Shown here piece by piece: positions 21,755 to 34,619 of a stretch of DNA of 64,000 nucleotides; the stretch's first letter is position 1, and every line of letters starts with the position of its first letter. The DNA comes from Cadophora sp. MPI-SDFR-AT-0126 (Eukaryota; Ascomycota; Leotiomycetes; Helotiales; Ploettnerulaceae). Location of the stretch: NCBI GenBank assembly GCA_020747065.1, contig JAGMVK010000013.1, positions 1,545,246-1,609,245 of the forward strand, written 5' to 3'. Made by a program: the position numbers and the translations under genes. The notes below the pieces were generated by a model that was given only the letters and a program-made list of their open reading frames with translations, did not search any database and had not been told where the DNA came from.

Positions 21755-22157
21755 GGGACGACCGAGCTCTACTTACAGGCCTGGATTATCCCTGTCGAGC
21801 ATAGATCCTGGCGGAGGTGATTGAGGGGTAAAGTGGCGACTAGAAGAACACTCAGCTTCGGTCGACGTCGACAACCCGCAGAGAACTAAGAGTCTCATTC
21901 CCCTGTCGAACGTGGATCTTGGCGGAAGTGATTGCGAGGTAAAGTGGAGACTAGAAGAACTTCAAAATACTTAGTACGCTAACAGTTTTTTCCATCGTCT
22001 ATTAAGCTTCGGTCGACGTCGACAACCCGCACAGAGAAGAGAACTGGTCGCTGGACTTAGAATTTACTCGTAAATATCCTACGATAGTACCCTTAGTCAC
22101 GATCAGAGATAAGAATGTCGTCTTCTAGGATCAAGTATTATCCTATATCGTTGTCGA
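21755..22157 (+). repeat. Deleted copy of the bZIP upstream repeat fused to the end of the bZIP gene
   Basis: Bases 21755-22030 match 59821-60056 (GGGACGACCGAGCTC start, two AGTGATTG.GGGGTAAAGTGG units, two GTCGACGTCGAC palindromes). The sequence then continues as a match to 61511-61635, the last 30 codons of the bZIP-DUF3425 gene (ENWSLDLEF.RKYPTI) plus flank. The intervening gene body, about 1.45 kb, is absent; the junction shares CGCA with both parents. The copy carries extra C-to-T/G-to-A changes and would not encode a working protein. Confidence 0.85.
21861..22023. promoter_or_regulatory. Two GTCGACGTCGAC palindromes (21861-21872, 22012-22023)
   Basis: Each is a perfect 12-bp palindrome with a GACGTC core in a longer conserved frame CTTCGGTCGACGTCGACAAC. 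They correspond to sites upstream of the intact bZIP gene near the telomere. GACGTC is a half-palindrome core recognised by many bZIP proteins (ATF/CREB class); binding here is inferred. Confidence 0.5.
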
Positions 22158-22184
22158 AAACTTTAACACGCGTTTTTTGTATTT

Positions 22185-22580
22185 ATTATGTCTTTCTGAC
22201 TCAAGAAGCTCGTATTATTAAGGCAATGGAAGCTATTTAAATCTCCGGAACAAAAATAAGCTGTCGATCTGCTGCTAAACGCTGTAATGTCCTTGATCCT
22301 AGACTGCGCGCTCGAATAACCGGCCGATCCGCTCGATAAGATTTGATTATTCAAAATATTCTTGATCTGGATTCAAGAGGGTTTACGCCCTGGTTGGTTG
22401 GTGTGGAAGACATAGCAAATAATCTCCTCGAAACTCGGGGAGCAAAACGCATCAGGAGGCTATGGGCACATCGATTTGTACAACGACGTCCAGAATTAAA
22501 GACGCTTTTCAATCGCATTTATGATTTTCAGAGGGCTTTGTGCGAAGATCCTGAGCTTATTGGGGGTGGTTCCGGCTATT
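22185..22580 (+). pseudogene. pogo/Fot1-type transposase N-terminal fragment
   Basis: The forward frame reads KAMEAI*ISGTKISCRSAAKRC (psq helix-turn-helix), then, after a phase change near 22340, LDLDSRGFTPWLVGVEDIAN, WAHRFVQRRPELKTLFNRIY and DFQRALCEDPEL (CENP-B/Tc5 DNA-binding region). The catalytic DDE part is missing. Distinct in sequence from the element at 389-2239. Confidence 0.65.
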
Positions 22581-22585
22581 AGTGA

Positions 22586-22747
22586 CCACTTGGATAAAAC
22601 AAACCGCAGCAAACGAATGGGCGACAGACTGGGCAAACGAAACAAAGGGCCGCAAATCGTACGAATATATCCCGATCCCAGGAACCAAGGCCCTAGAGCC
22701 CCACCGAGCAGCTTCGAAGCTATGGCTGCTAGAACGGGCGTTAAATT
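22586..22747 (+). pseudogene. LINE (Tad1-like) C-terminal fragment
   Basis: The forward frame reads WIKQTAANEWATDWANETKG, RKSYEYIPIPGTKALEPHRA and ASKLWLLERALN, resembling the linker after RNase H in fungal LINEs. Short and truncated at both ends, directly following the transposase fragment. Confidence 0.5.
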
Positions 22748-23002
22748 GAAATCATCATCATCATTAACTCTCAAACTAAGAAACTACTAGTACTATTAAA
22801 CTGTTAGCACAAACAATTTATCGGTACCATAAACCAGTAGTGTGAGAGTTCAACGTGTATATTGGGTTCTAGATACAAGACGTAGCGCGAAGGAGTTAAG
22901 AAGAATAACGCGGGGGTTCATCCTTAAATAGATGTTCGACGTGACTCAATCATGTGACTCATGGTCACAAGGCAACCGCAACACGTAGTCCGTGACAATT
23001 TC

Positions 23003-23040
23003 CAGTGGTCCATGGTACTCGTGTACCATGAGAAACACTG
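23003..23040. other. Inverted repeat in the 3' flank of the receptor gene
   Basis: CATGGTAC-TCGT-GTACCATG at 23011-23030 forms a perfect 8-bp stem. The pairing extends outward imperfectly (CAGTGGTC... against ...AAACACTG). It starts one base after the receptor stop codon in its transcribed strand. It could be a 3' UTR hairpin or a tiny foldback remnant. Confidence 0.5.
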
Positions 23041-24376
23041 CTATCTATCCTCCTCAACCGACGATGTTGAAGCTCTCTGCTCATGCAAGGAGTCGCTCTG
23101 AACCTCAAGGGACTCGGTCTTCACAATATGCCAGATATTCTCTGTGCTATCCCAAGGATGCGTTCCTGATTTCGTCTTGGACCTCTTTCCAAGGGCGATC
23201 ACTGCCCCGTCACGCCCCGAGAGAACCGTATGAGTAGTAGCCGCTCTGTCCGCCGTGTTGAAGCTCAGGATTGTTGAATCATCACCGATTTCCCGAACCA
23301 AGACTCGTCGCGTGAGGGTATATAAGATGGTATCGGCAAAACCACAAGTGGTCATTAGCGTTGCTCCGACGCAGTAAAAGGTCAGGGAGACTTTCACACC
23401 GCTCCAGACGGCCAGGCGTCCCGCAGGAAGTGGCAGCGATAAGGCGACGTAGGCGATAGGGTAAGTGACCATGAACCGTGCAGCGCGACTTATTTTTTCG
23501 GAGCTCGCGGTTCGAGAAGCGGGTTGCACCTGCTTTATGCGGTATCGCAAAAGGCAAAATATGTAGCTATATATCACTACGGTACCGAACTGCGAGAGGA
23601 GAATCCAGAAGTAGAGGAGGCTGAGACGCTGATACGCAACTTGTCAGTTGCCGTTGAATTCAATGCCAATCAAGGCCGAAATGCGATTTTGGCAGGTAGA
23701 TAGAACTCACATAGTTCTTGTACTCTTGGTTTATCCAACACTATTTCATTATTTGTTAGTGGTGAGGATGGAAAAGACGAAAGGGGAGGACCTAGAATGA
23801 GAAGTGGCGTACCCAAGCACCAGTGCTCACGAAGTAATTTTTGGGATGCGCAATGGGCCCGATGATTGCGAGGAGAATAATGAAAACCCAGACCCCAATA
23901 AGGCAACAGCAAAAGCGGACATATTCTACTTGGCGTCCTTTAACGACCGAATACCAAGTGTGAATAGCAATAGATAATACCCAAATGCCACTGGAAACAT
24001 CGCCAACCTGGACGAGCCATCCTTGAATAAAGCATGCTGCGGTCGGAGCTAGGATTCCATTCTTCCTGATCCAGTGGAAACTGATAAGAAAGGCGATTGA
24101 CTGCTGGCAATCGGCGAGGATAAGGTTGAAGATCAAAAGGAGGTACTGATTATAGCCAGGATAAGTGCGATAGTGCTTCCGCCAGGAAACCAGGCGGTAG
24201 GTGATTAAGCAGCTCAAACCGAGGGTGCTTAAAAAGGAGACTAAGGCCATAATTGCAACAGGTAGCAGGGTCATTCTCAGGTTACCCTGTAGAGTACCAA
24301 CACTATACGGAGGGGCAAAATATCCATTTGGGCCTCGAGTTGCTTGCGAAACTGAAGACGACGTTGAACTAGGCAT
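23041..24376 (-). CDS. Seven-transmembrane G-protein-coupled receptor (fungal Git3/cAMP-receptor-like)
   Basis: Three exons on the minus strand: 24376-23813, 23740-23711 (30 bp) and 23628-23041. The introns of 72 and 82 bp have consensus borders and CTAAC/CTGAC branch sites. The 393-residue product has an extracellular Ser/Thr-rich N-terminus, seven hydrophobic segments, QYLLLIFNLILADCQQSIAF in helix 2, a Cys in helix 3's start (ACFIQGWLVQVGD), and SIAIHTWYSVVKGRQ at the helix 3-4 loop. The small exon supplies CWINQEYKNY, the Trp-containing extracellular loop typical of this family. The C-terminal tail of about 120 residues is Ser/Thr-rich, suited to regulation by phosphorylation. No lesion. 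Family members feed nutrient or host signals into Galpha/cAMP signalling at the plasma membrane; the ligand is unknown. Confidence 0.8.
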
Positions 24377-25379
24377 TGCGTTATGTTGGATTCAAGTGGC
24401 GAAGAGAGTAGATTTCGACGTCACGGCAATGTTGAAATATGTGGGGAATGAAATGGAAAGTTCGGCATCCAGAGGAGGGCGGTAGGACATCGGTATCCTT
24501 AGTATAAAAATGCCTGACACTTAGGTGACTTGATTCCTGGGGCTGCATGAAACCCCAAACCCCGCAAACTTCCATTCCCAGTCGGCATGAGGCATGCGGG
24601 ATCGGTCTGAGCGTGGCTGTGGCTGTGGGAGAGCCGGTGAATGAGGAGAAAAGCCGGAAAGGGAATGGTGTGGGGCTTGAAACATCCACGGAAGGTGCAA
24701 AGAATGCCGTCGGGATTCATTAACCGCGTTCGATAAACGTGGCTGCGAATAAAGACTGGGCACGCCCCATTCCCCCTTGAATTCCAATAACGAATGCACA
24801 CGTCGCAAGTTATTTGGTGGCACCCATTGTTGAGAGACGGCAGCCGACCGACGAAAGACGAAGGGTTACGGAGTATGAGGAACATGATCAGATAGGATGT
24901 AAGGTTAGCCTCTGAAGAACGTCGAAGGAGGCCGCATATCCCTTTCCGCCCTATCACCTGTACGAGGAATTAATTCCACGAGGATGTTCTATTTATGTCA
25001 ACTTCGTGTTGGAGAATTACCACTCCGTATTTAGGGTTGTTCAGTCAAGCTTGCAAAATAGAGTTTCGATAAAACACGGGTGCGGGGTTTCTCCAGGTCA
25101 GGGTCGATAGCTATGCGAACCGAGTGGCATCTGAGCGCGCTATTCCCTATCATCTGGGATACACCCTGGAGCAGACGACCCTTTCTCAACTCGATCGGTT
25201 GTTATCAAACTTTCGGCACGACACACCAATCTTTTTTTATCGAAGAATTTTTCTTCGAATGTTGTAAAACTTACCATTCCTAACGCTCCTGGCTTCGTCT
25301 GCTGATCCCGAAACCTTAGATATCAGCCACTAGTGCGGTTCAACCGCAAGCGCTCTGTTACAGCTAGCCTCCCTCTACA
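24377..25379. other. 5' flank of the receptor gene, no gene recognised
   Basis: GC-normal sequence up to the AT-rich block. Overlapping minus-strand frames (24381-24957) have no domain and no common splice logic. A GGCTGTGGCTGTGG repeat lies near 24613. Confidence 0.45.
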
Positions 25380-25414
25380 CCCCCGCGGGAAGTGGCAGAT
25401 TTGGGGGCACGTAC
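25380..25414 (+). repeat. Left arm of the outermost 35-bp inverted repeat
   Basis: CCCCCGCGGGAAGTGGCAGA then TTTGGGGGCACGTAC. The reverse complement occurs at 50103-50137 with three differences, all G/A. It marks the left end of the AT-rich block, probably the terminal repeat of an old DNA transposon that was then filled by retroelements. Confidence 0.7.
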
Positions 25415-25873
25415 GCCCTCACTATTCCAAGGTCCAGAACACTGGAAAATATTCAATTATAAGACTATCTACATAGAAAAAAATGCAATAGAATGCAAGG
25501 GATATTAATAATATGTCATCTATCTATTCCTCCTATAGCATTTATAAAACAAGCTATAAAACTGTTATATAATCGATGAATCGTCTCTTAAGGCACCTCT
25601 TTGTGGAAGATCTTCTTAAATCTTTTGAAACTAACTTTAGGAGTATTAGAATATTAAGTATGAAAGCGTCTCTTATAGACCGAAGCTATAGTCTCGAGAA
25701 GAGAGAAATTAGGAAACTTTCCGAGTAATAAAATAACCTTAAAATCGTTCTTTTTATACTAAGATTTAATTGCATTTGAAGTATAAGCTGAATCCGCGTC
25801 TTAGATCAATGTAAGACCTTAACGTTATCACTCGGAATCAGCTTAAAGAGCTTTTAAAATCTCGATATATAGC
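25415..25873. other. Left remainder of the outer element, RIP-degraded
   Basis: About 460 bp of AT-rich sequence between the outer inverted repeat and the first long terminal repeat. No frame could be identified. Together with 49117-50102 it would make an empty element of about 1.5 kb. Confidence 0.35.
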
Positions 25874-26100
25874 TTTATTATAACGACGCAATATTACTAA
25901 GTGTAGTATTAAGTATAGGAGTAAGAGAGTAGGTAAATAGTAATATTATAGGTCTGATATAAAAGAAATAAGAAAGTAAGGAGCCCTTATAAGGGGAGCA
26001 GTCTTATATATATATGAATTTAGTCCGGCTTCCGTCTAGTAATATTCCGGCTAAACCTAAGTACTCTTATTTCTAGTACTTCTATTACTTTAATATTATA
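25874..26100 (-). repeat. Long terminal repeat copy of gypsy-I (left)
   Basis: About 227 bp matching 48897-49116 with almost only C/T and G/A differences. The homology continues leftward into the sequence now split by the copia insertion at 34619/48891. Read on the minus strand it begins TATAA-C/T-GTT and ends near ACTACACTTAG. Outer boundaries and a target duplication are not certain. Confidence 0.6.
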
Positions 26101-29100
26101 TTACTTCTCTCTTATAAAAGAGCTTACCTCTAAGCTTTAAATTATATTTCTATATAGAATTATTATTATATAAAATAATAGAGATATATCGCTTTAATAA
26201 GAAGATTTTAGGGAAAGTATTAATCCGGTAGTACTAATTAATAATAATAATAGTAGTAAGTAAGGTAGTAATTTAATTATAAAGCTATTTAAAAGGCGTC
26301 TAAACTAGGTCTAGTAAGGCTATAATTACTTACTATTATATATATTATAGTAATTAATAGTATAAATCTTTAGAATTCTGACTTTCTTCTTTAAATAACT
26401 ATAACTTTAAGCTCTATAAGCGAATCTTATATATAGAGATTTATTAATCTATATATATTACTAATATATTTTAATAATCTATATTAAATAAAATAAGTAA
26501 TTTAACAGTAAGTTAAGTTCTAAGTTCTTAGTAGTTTAGCGGTAATTCAGAATTAATTTAGTATATTAATATAAATAGTACTTACTTTAATCCCTATTAA
26601 CGCCCTTAAGTTTACTTACTATAAGTATTATATCTAATACATCTACTTACTTACTACAGAACTAGACTATATTTATAAGTTTAATAGCACTAGAAGTAAG
26701 AAGTATATATATTATAAGAAGTAAGTAGAAAAGTATAATTCTATGAATACTTTCTATTTCCTTTTCTTAAATTCTAATTATTATAAATACATTACTACTA
26801 CTAATATCTCTAAGATATAAGGTAAGCTATAGTTAGAGTTATTAGAAGAAACCTATACTTTTCACTAAGCTATTATAGATCTAGCTATATAATAAGCTAT
26901 AAGTTATCTCTTTTTCTTTTATCTTTTTCTTTTATTATAAGTTTTACTTATAACTATCTCTATCTAGAATAAAGATCTAGTTCTAAATATACTTATTTTT
27001 ACTTAAGTGAAGTTTAAATAATCTTTAATTAATATATATTTAAGGTATAATTTTAATCTTAAGCTAAATCTAAAAGAAGATTACTACTAGTATTACTAAA
27101 GTAGCTAAGAAGGTTCGCTACGCTCTTAAGTATAAGAAAGAAGAGGAGAACGCTAGTAAGGTATTAGTAAGATTTTATACAAAGAGACGTCTAAGTAATA
27201 TAAGAGAGAATAAGGAGATTCTAAATAACTTAAAATAAGGAGAGAATAAGCTCTATTTTAGATTAGCTTTATTATTAGTTCCTTATAGCTATACCTTTAG
27301 TTAGATTACTTATATAAGAGTAGTCTTCTATAGTGAAACTAGTAAGATATTCTAGCTAAGGTATAGTTATAAGACCGTAGCATTAGCACTTTAAATTAGA
27401 GAGTATTTAGATAGTCTAAATTAAATCTTATTTTATTATCTTATTAATTAGTCTATTATCTTTTAAGTAACTATAGTTATCTTCTCTATTTTCTTATATA
27501 GTTAACTATTTAAGTAGGTTTTAGAGTAGTCCTAGAGTAAAAGAGTTAATTTAGCAAAAATCTCTTAACTTATAAGGCGATTCTATTAAGTTAGATATAT
27601 TATATTATATAATATTAGGATTATAACTTAACTAACTTAATACTTTAAGGTATTATAATATAATTATAATATAAGAACTTCTTATACTTCTTATTCTTCT
27701 TAACTCATAATTATCTTAAGGGGGTTTCAGGATTATTTCTAATTAAGTAAGGGGTTATTTAAGTCTTAGAGTAATAACTTAGAAGTAAATATATTATAAA
27801 TATTTGATCTTATAAGTAACTAGAGCTAGTAAGAGTTCTTTACTTAATATAGGATTTTAAATAGCTCTTCTTATTAATTACTAAGCTTATAGCTTAATTA
27901 GTACCTCTTAAGGTTTTTAGTAAATAAGTATACTTTATTACTTACTTAGAAATCAATAAGTTTATAATACTAGTCTATAGCTCTTATTATATAATCTTAC
28001 GTAGCTTATATATTTAATTTAGCTAACTTTTACGCTTCTTCTATATATTCTACTACTACTTTAGTATTATAGTAATTAAGTCTTTCTAAAGAAGTAATAG
28101 CTTTAAAAGAGTTCTAATTCTAACTATTCCTTAAATCTAATCTGAATTTAAGCTAGTATAAGGCTATATTAATAAAAGTATAAGGAAAGTTATCTAAGCT
28201 TAATTTATTAATAGAATTAATTTACTTTAATTATCTTAATAGAAGTTAATAAATAGCTATAATCTCTAATTAAAATACTTATTTATAATCTTTATCTAAC
28301 TATTAGTCTTCTTATAATATACTATAAAAAGCTTAACTTTAATACTAATAATTCAATAGAACTCTTTTTAAAATAATAAGATAAACTATAGCTCTTAATC
28401 TAATATAATTAACTCTAGAGTATATCTGAATTAATAGATCTATTAGATAAAGAGTTTAGTAGTACTATATATATTAATATCTTAGTAATAGAGAATTATT
28501 ACAGAATCTTTTTCTAAGTAATTAATAAATACTAAGATTCTATTATAACTATACTTATCTTTTAAGAAATCCTTATAATCTATATATAAATATTATATAA
28601 GATAACTTAGAATTAGTAATAAATAAAGAAAACCTTATTATTTAGAATACTTAGAGTATAAGAATTAATAAGCTTAGTAATTTCTTATATACTAATTATA
28701 ATCTAAACTTATTTTAACTTAATAATACTTTAGAGCAAGAAATTAATATATCTTTAATTTACTAAGATAAGTAATAAATAGCTAATTATATATTTCTTTA
28801 ATTAACTTAGTATAAAGTAAAGTATTATATTATATATAAAATTAATCTTTAAAAAGTAGAAGTCTATTCTTAATTAACTAGTCTTTAAGTAAGGATTTTT
28901 ATATATTAGTAAAAGCTATATAATTATCCTAATAAAGCTTTTTAATAAAGTTAAAAGAGTCTAGAGAAGTATTTAAAAAAGCTTCTACCTTAGTATTACT
29001 TAATAATAAGAGAGATATTATAACTATAGAAGAAATAAAGTATTTAGCTAGCTTAGAATTAATATAAAAGTTAAGTCTTTCTAGTACTAGTTAGTAAGGT

Positions 29101-32100
29101 TTAGCTTTAATTATCTTTCTAAACTTATTTCTATACTTCTAAATCCTACTTCTAATAACTTAAGATATTAGCTCTTTAATTATCTTTACTAAAAGTATAT
29201 ATAATTTAGAAGTTAAAGTTAAAGAAAATTTTTATTTAATAAGCTTTCTTAGCTATAAGTACTTTAGTAGTTATAAAGTACTCTAAGAAGTAGTAATTCG
29301 AATATACCTTAATTCTATTCTAAAGGGATATTAACTCTAGGCGGTACTTATAAAAGCTTTCTATAATAGCGTATAATTCTTTATTATAGATTTCTTAATT
29401 TAGTTCATAACTATTAAGTATATATAAATAGAAACTAAGTAGGTACTATTATTTATTATTATATTATTATAATACTACTTTAGTGATTACTTTATTAGAA
29501 GCGTTTGTTTCTAGCTTAGTAACTAATTTCGACTAGAAATAGTAAATTTATTAAATAAATAGTAACTACTTTCGGAACTCTTTAAATATAATATAATACT
29601 CTTTTATTTAATATTAGGCTACTATAGGTTAAGTAAGTGTTAATAAAGGTTTAGTAATAAGCCTAAAGTTACGTATAAATTATTAGTAAAAACTATAGAA
29701 ACCTAGGTATAACTTAATAGCTATTATAATCTTAAGGTACTTCTAATTATATAGTAGTTTAACCTTCTTTAGATCTGCCTTAATACTCTTAGTAATTACT
29801 ATATAGCCTAGGTATTTAGTACGAGTGATATAGAATTTATATTTCTTAATATTAGCTTATAATTCGGCTTCTATTAAATACTTTAATACGGATTCTACGT
29901 AAGCCTAGTATTCTCTTATAAATTCAGAATAGATTAGAATATTATCTAAGTAAGCTATATAAAAGTTATTTAAGTAGTTAAGAAGTATATCGTTTATATA
30001 ATATTAGTAGATACTAGGTCTATTATAAAGGCTAAATAGTAGTACCTTATACTTATATAATCTATATCTAGTTCGAAATATAATATACTCCTTAGAGGCT
30101 AGATCTATATAGATATAGTAAAAGGTAGCTTAAATATCTAATTTTATAAATATTTTTATATTTAACACTTTAGTAAAGAGCTTATTAATTCAAGGGATTA
30201 GATAAGTATCTTTCTATATAAGAGTATTTAGCTTCTAATAATTAATATAGAATTACAGGCCTTTATTAGGCTTTTTAATAAAGAGTATAAGTAATATAAA
30301 TAAGCTTTAGCTTAACTTAATAAAACTGTTATCTAGATTCTCTAAGAAATACTTCTTTATTACTTTAAGCTTCTTTATTAATTAATAGTAAAGAGAAGAG
30401 TAAGTGTTAAGTAATAGCTTCTTAAGATAAATCTTATAATTATAATATTAATAAGATAAAAGAATATCTATATCTTTCTTAGAAAATACTAACTTTAGAT
30501 ATTAGTACTATTTTGAAAGCCTTTTAAATAAGAATTAAGTAATATTAAGATCTTCTAGTTTATACTATTCTTATAAAATACGATTTATTTTATAAATACT
30601 AGTTTAGAAAAACTTAGTATCTTTATATTTTATATTAAAATAAAAGGTATTTATACTAATCTTATAAATAAATATAAATATAAGTAGTATCCTTAATAAT
30701 TTATATTTTAATTTTCGGACTTATAAAAGTCTTTTACTTATAAGAGATAATATTAAAATTAGTTCAGAAGCGACTTAAAGGAAATATTCTTCTAGTATTT
30801 AAACTATAAAAGAAAGATATTTTAGTTATATCTTATTCTTTTAGATTACTAGATCTCTGCGGTTTATATTACTCTAGTAGTCTTATTATAAAGAGAGCTA
30901 TATATATAGAAAGAGTAAGACTAGCTTCCGAGACTATTATTTAGTAAGTAGGTAATCAGATAGTTATAAAAATCGACCCTAGTCTATTTATAACTTAAGA
31001 TAGAATTAATATATTTATTTAATATCTATTATTATATCCTACTTTCTTAAGTTAAGGATTATAAAGGGATAATTATATACGTATTAATTATAAATTATTA
31101 AGTATAGATATATATAGTAGGTAATATAGCTTTAAATAAAGTTTTAAAAGCTATAGATTAGTATAATATATAAGAGGAGCTAAATATTTACTTCTAATAC
31201 TCTTAAAAGATATATAGATATAATCTAATTTATAAAGAGATAACTATTTACTCTAGTATTTATTAATATAAAGAGTATAACTCTTTATCTATTTATACTA
31301 AGTATATAATTAATTATAAATTACTTCTCTTCTATTAGAGAGTTTAAATTAAGCTTTAATATATTATATTTATATAAGCTTAAGAAGAAGTCTTTCCTTA
31401 AGCTTCTTTATTTTTCTTTACTTAATCTTTCTTACTTTTTATTATTTCTTTAGTATTATTATTAACTTTCTTCTTATTAAAAACTTAAACCTTAATTAAT
31501 TTAAGATAATCTAACTTATAGTATCTAAACTTTCTATGCTTATAATACTTTATCTATAAGTTACTCAAACCTTTTTAAGGTTTTTATATACCCTTGTAAT
31601 ATAATAGAGTAAAAGTTATAGTCTATAGTATTAAGTAGTAGTAGAAGAGAGTATTAAGAGAAGAAATAAGTTTAAGTACTAATTAAGAAGTAAGTAATTC
31701 GGAAATCTTTTAAAAGAAGCTTAGCTTAGCTACTCTCTAAGAAAAGTCTGATTTATAAAAGCTAGTAAGAGATAAGTTAAGTGATATATTCTATTACTTA
31801 TTAGTATTAATTAAGATAAGATAAGTTACTATTACTATATAATTATCTTATTATAAGCTCTTAACTAATATAGTAGTAGTATAAAACTAAGAGGTAATTT
31901 TAAATTATATAAAGAAGAACTATTCTATATAAACTATATTTCCTTAGATTATAGTATTCTAGAACCTTATATAAAATTAAGTAAAGGTTTTATATATATA
32001 ATCTAGTTTCTATATACTTATATTAAAGAACTTAGTATAAGTCTTATAAGTTGTATTTCTAGTAAGAAAGAAGGTCTCTAGTAAAGAAATTATTTTCTAG

Positions 32101-32590
32101 GCTATCTGAAATATATTAGTTTTAAATAAGTATTAAGGCTCTAGGTAAGAGTAAGCTAAGCTAGTAGTTAATCTTTATATTAAAGCTTACTATACTTAAA
32201 TATTTAAGTAAAGACTTATATTAACCTCTAATTAATCTTTAATTTAAGCTTTCTATTACTTAAATATAAATTAGTTTTATTATCTAAGGAAGAGATCTTT
32301 TCTATAAGCTATACCTTAAGTTCCTAAAAAGTATCTAATTCTACTCTAAATATAGTAAAAGAGGTATTTTCTAGCTTAAATAAAGTATATTTACTCTAAC
32401 CTAGTAATTTATTTCTTTCTATTAATTAAATAATTAGTAGTAAGGTTCTAAGGGGAATTAAGGTAAGATTAGTACGGGGTACTACTAGTGTAGCTTAAGC
32501 GGAAATTAGTAATTACTTAATATAAGCTAAGAAGGCCTTTTAAGTACGATTTCGATTTTCTATAGATTAGATAATTTCTTTTAATATACA

Positions 32591-33967
32591 GTACTAGGCA
32601 ACTGATATTTACCTGGTTAGCGAGAACGCCCAAATCAATATTCCGCTCTCAACACAACTCTTTGAATTACTTTACAACTACATTAGTTATATACAAAATG
32701 ATTATATCAATTTAATCGGTATAATTTCTAGTTTCTAAATCTGCAATCAGTTTCCTCGTAAGTTACGTATAAACCTCAATATTTCATATGCTACCTATCT
32801 GCGGCAATATAAGCCTTAATTCTAGCCGATATACTCGCACCTAAAGTATCAAATAATAACTTATCTAAAGTGTCCCACGCAGCCTATAAACAACTTTCTA
32901 TACGTTATCTTATATACTCTAATTGCGATTTATCGGCCGTAACGTCAGGGAACATATCGTAAAGGCGTTTCTTAAGGTGCCACTACACGTGCTTAATTAG
33001 GTTAAGATCAGGAGAGAAAGACGGCTAATTCACAACTAAAGTAATCCGTTTTCCTTCAAACCAAAGTCGAACCTTCCTTACAGTGTATATTAAAGCGTTA
33101 TCTTACATAAATTCGTACCTAGCGTCTAAATCCTCGAAAATTAGTCTAACTTCAGCGTTTAAGACCTCTAAGTAAGACTTAGCTGAATACCTATGTTTCT
33201 TCGATTCAAAATCGCGGTCCATAATATAAAGGTTACTCCTCCTATTATCCTAAGAGGTCCCTAGACCATAACCTTCATATTCTTCTTACAGTTATACGTT
33301 TAGATTATATTTCGATCCCACTTTTATACTAGTGTACGAAAGCACTATTCTGCGTTTTTACCCCGCCCCTACTCTACAGAGCACTCGTCGCTCCAGTATA
33401 CTATTCCCTATTCCTTAATACTTCAACTTCTATACGCAAGGCACTAGGAAAGACGCTTCACTACGTATATTTCCGTAAGTTCAAGTCTCCTTTAGCTCTC
33501 TAATTAGTAATTCCATACTTCTTTAAGATTTTCTTAACTATTATCTCCTTATAACCTAGTGAATAGGCTATAATAACCTCTTTATATATATCTTTCAAGT
33601 AAAGGCAAACGTATCGTAGGAGTTTCCTTTCTTCTGCAATTATATACGATTTACCCCTTAGTTTGCGAAGTAAGGACTTCCCTTTGTCGCAGAATAGCTC
33701 TTACTTAATCGTGTATCTAACGGTGCCGTAATCGAGTTTTAGGTTCCTCGCGATCTTGTATAAGTTTATGTATCTGCGAGCTTATCCAAGGATATATCTA
33801 TGTAAGAATAGAGAGAGTTCATATCCTTTCCCCTGATTCCTAGACGTCGTAGCAAGAGGAGTACATTAAGGTAGCATTTTTATTATAGTTATAAAGAGGA
33901 AGAGAAACGCGTGTCGCGAAAAGTCGCGGTTTTACACTTTTCGATTAATATCAGTTGGTGGGGACTG
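32591..33967. mobile_element. Tc1/mariner-type transposon inserted in gypsy-I
   Basis: 1377 bp with TA on both sides (32589-32590, 33968-33969). Ends are CAGTACTAGGCAACTGATAT on the left and, reversed, CAGTCCCCACCAACTGATAT on the right. It carries a minus-strand transposase. Composition is less AT-rich than the host element, consistent with later arrival. Confidence 0.82.
32760..33880 (-). pseudogene. Tc1/mariner transposase, RIP-inactivated
   Basis: The minus-strand frame includes a WSDECSVE block (first catalytic Asp), a KNMKVMV.G block, then YEFM.DNALIYT (second Asp, from DNA.IHT) and VVN*PSFSPDLNLIKHV (third acidic site region). It is broken by TAG/TAA at Gln and Trp positions. The order and spacing match fungal Tc1/mariner DDD/E transposases. 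Confidence 0.75.
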
Positions 33968-34619
33968 TATTTAGATTACTAAAGTCTCTCTTATCTTAAC
34001 TTATATAACTTTTACTTTTATTACCTTAGGTCTTATAATTAGAAAAGCTTCTAGCTAGAGTTAGAGAGTTAAGAGTATTATTAGTAGCTTTACTAAATAG
34101 ACCTACTATATTAGTAATATCTATAATAAGAATAAGAAAAGATTTAGGTATAATTTAAGTTAAGCTTGAAATAAGAGTTCTAAGAGTATTAAGGGGATAC
34201 TTCGTAATTCTTAGTAAGGGATATTAATATTAGAGTAGTTTTTATATATTATAACTCTATCCTAGAGGAAAATACGAAGTTATATTCTAAAGGGGAATAA
34301 AAGTAATTTAAAAGAGTTTTATAAACTTAAGTATTCCGGTAGTAGTAATTATAATACCTTAGATTTATTTATAGTAGCCTCTATATAAAGGGAATTATTT
34401 AGAGTCTCTATTAATAAAGACTATTCTACTCTAATTATACTAATTTATAATAAGTAGAACTAAACTCTAGTTTATTAATTTATTTAAGAGATCTTTAGAA
34501 TCTTAACTCTTCAAGGATAATAATCAGAGGCAATTTAAATAAGAATTAATTAATTATATTTTTTAAGTAATAAGATATTATATAAGCTATTCCCGGTAAG
34601 AGTAATCTTTTTATTTAAT

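Larger units (their letters stand above)
26101..34614 (-). mobile_element. Ty3/gypsy retrotransposon (gypsy-I), minus strand, RIP-destroyed, interrupted
   Basis: Minus-strand reverse transcriptase is readable around 30310-29600: LFIKKPNKGL, FIKLDI.ATFYYIYIDLASKE, FRTRYRLYKYKVLLFSLYNR, and the catalytic AYLDNILIYSE (about 29925-29962). GYIVITKSIKADLKKVKLLYN follows and RNase H continues beyond. A poor CCHC knuckle lies near 31520-31570, so gag is at higher coordinates, as expected for a minus-strand element. The region is about 75% AT and no frame longer than 100 codons survives. A Tc1/mariner element sits at 32591-33967 and a copia element after 34619. Confidence 0.8.

Noticed and set aside
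24381..24957. Three overlapping minus-strand frames upstream of the receptor
   Set aside because: Mutually overlapping in different frames, low complexity His/Ser content, no domain.
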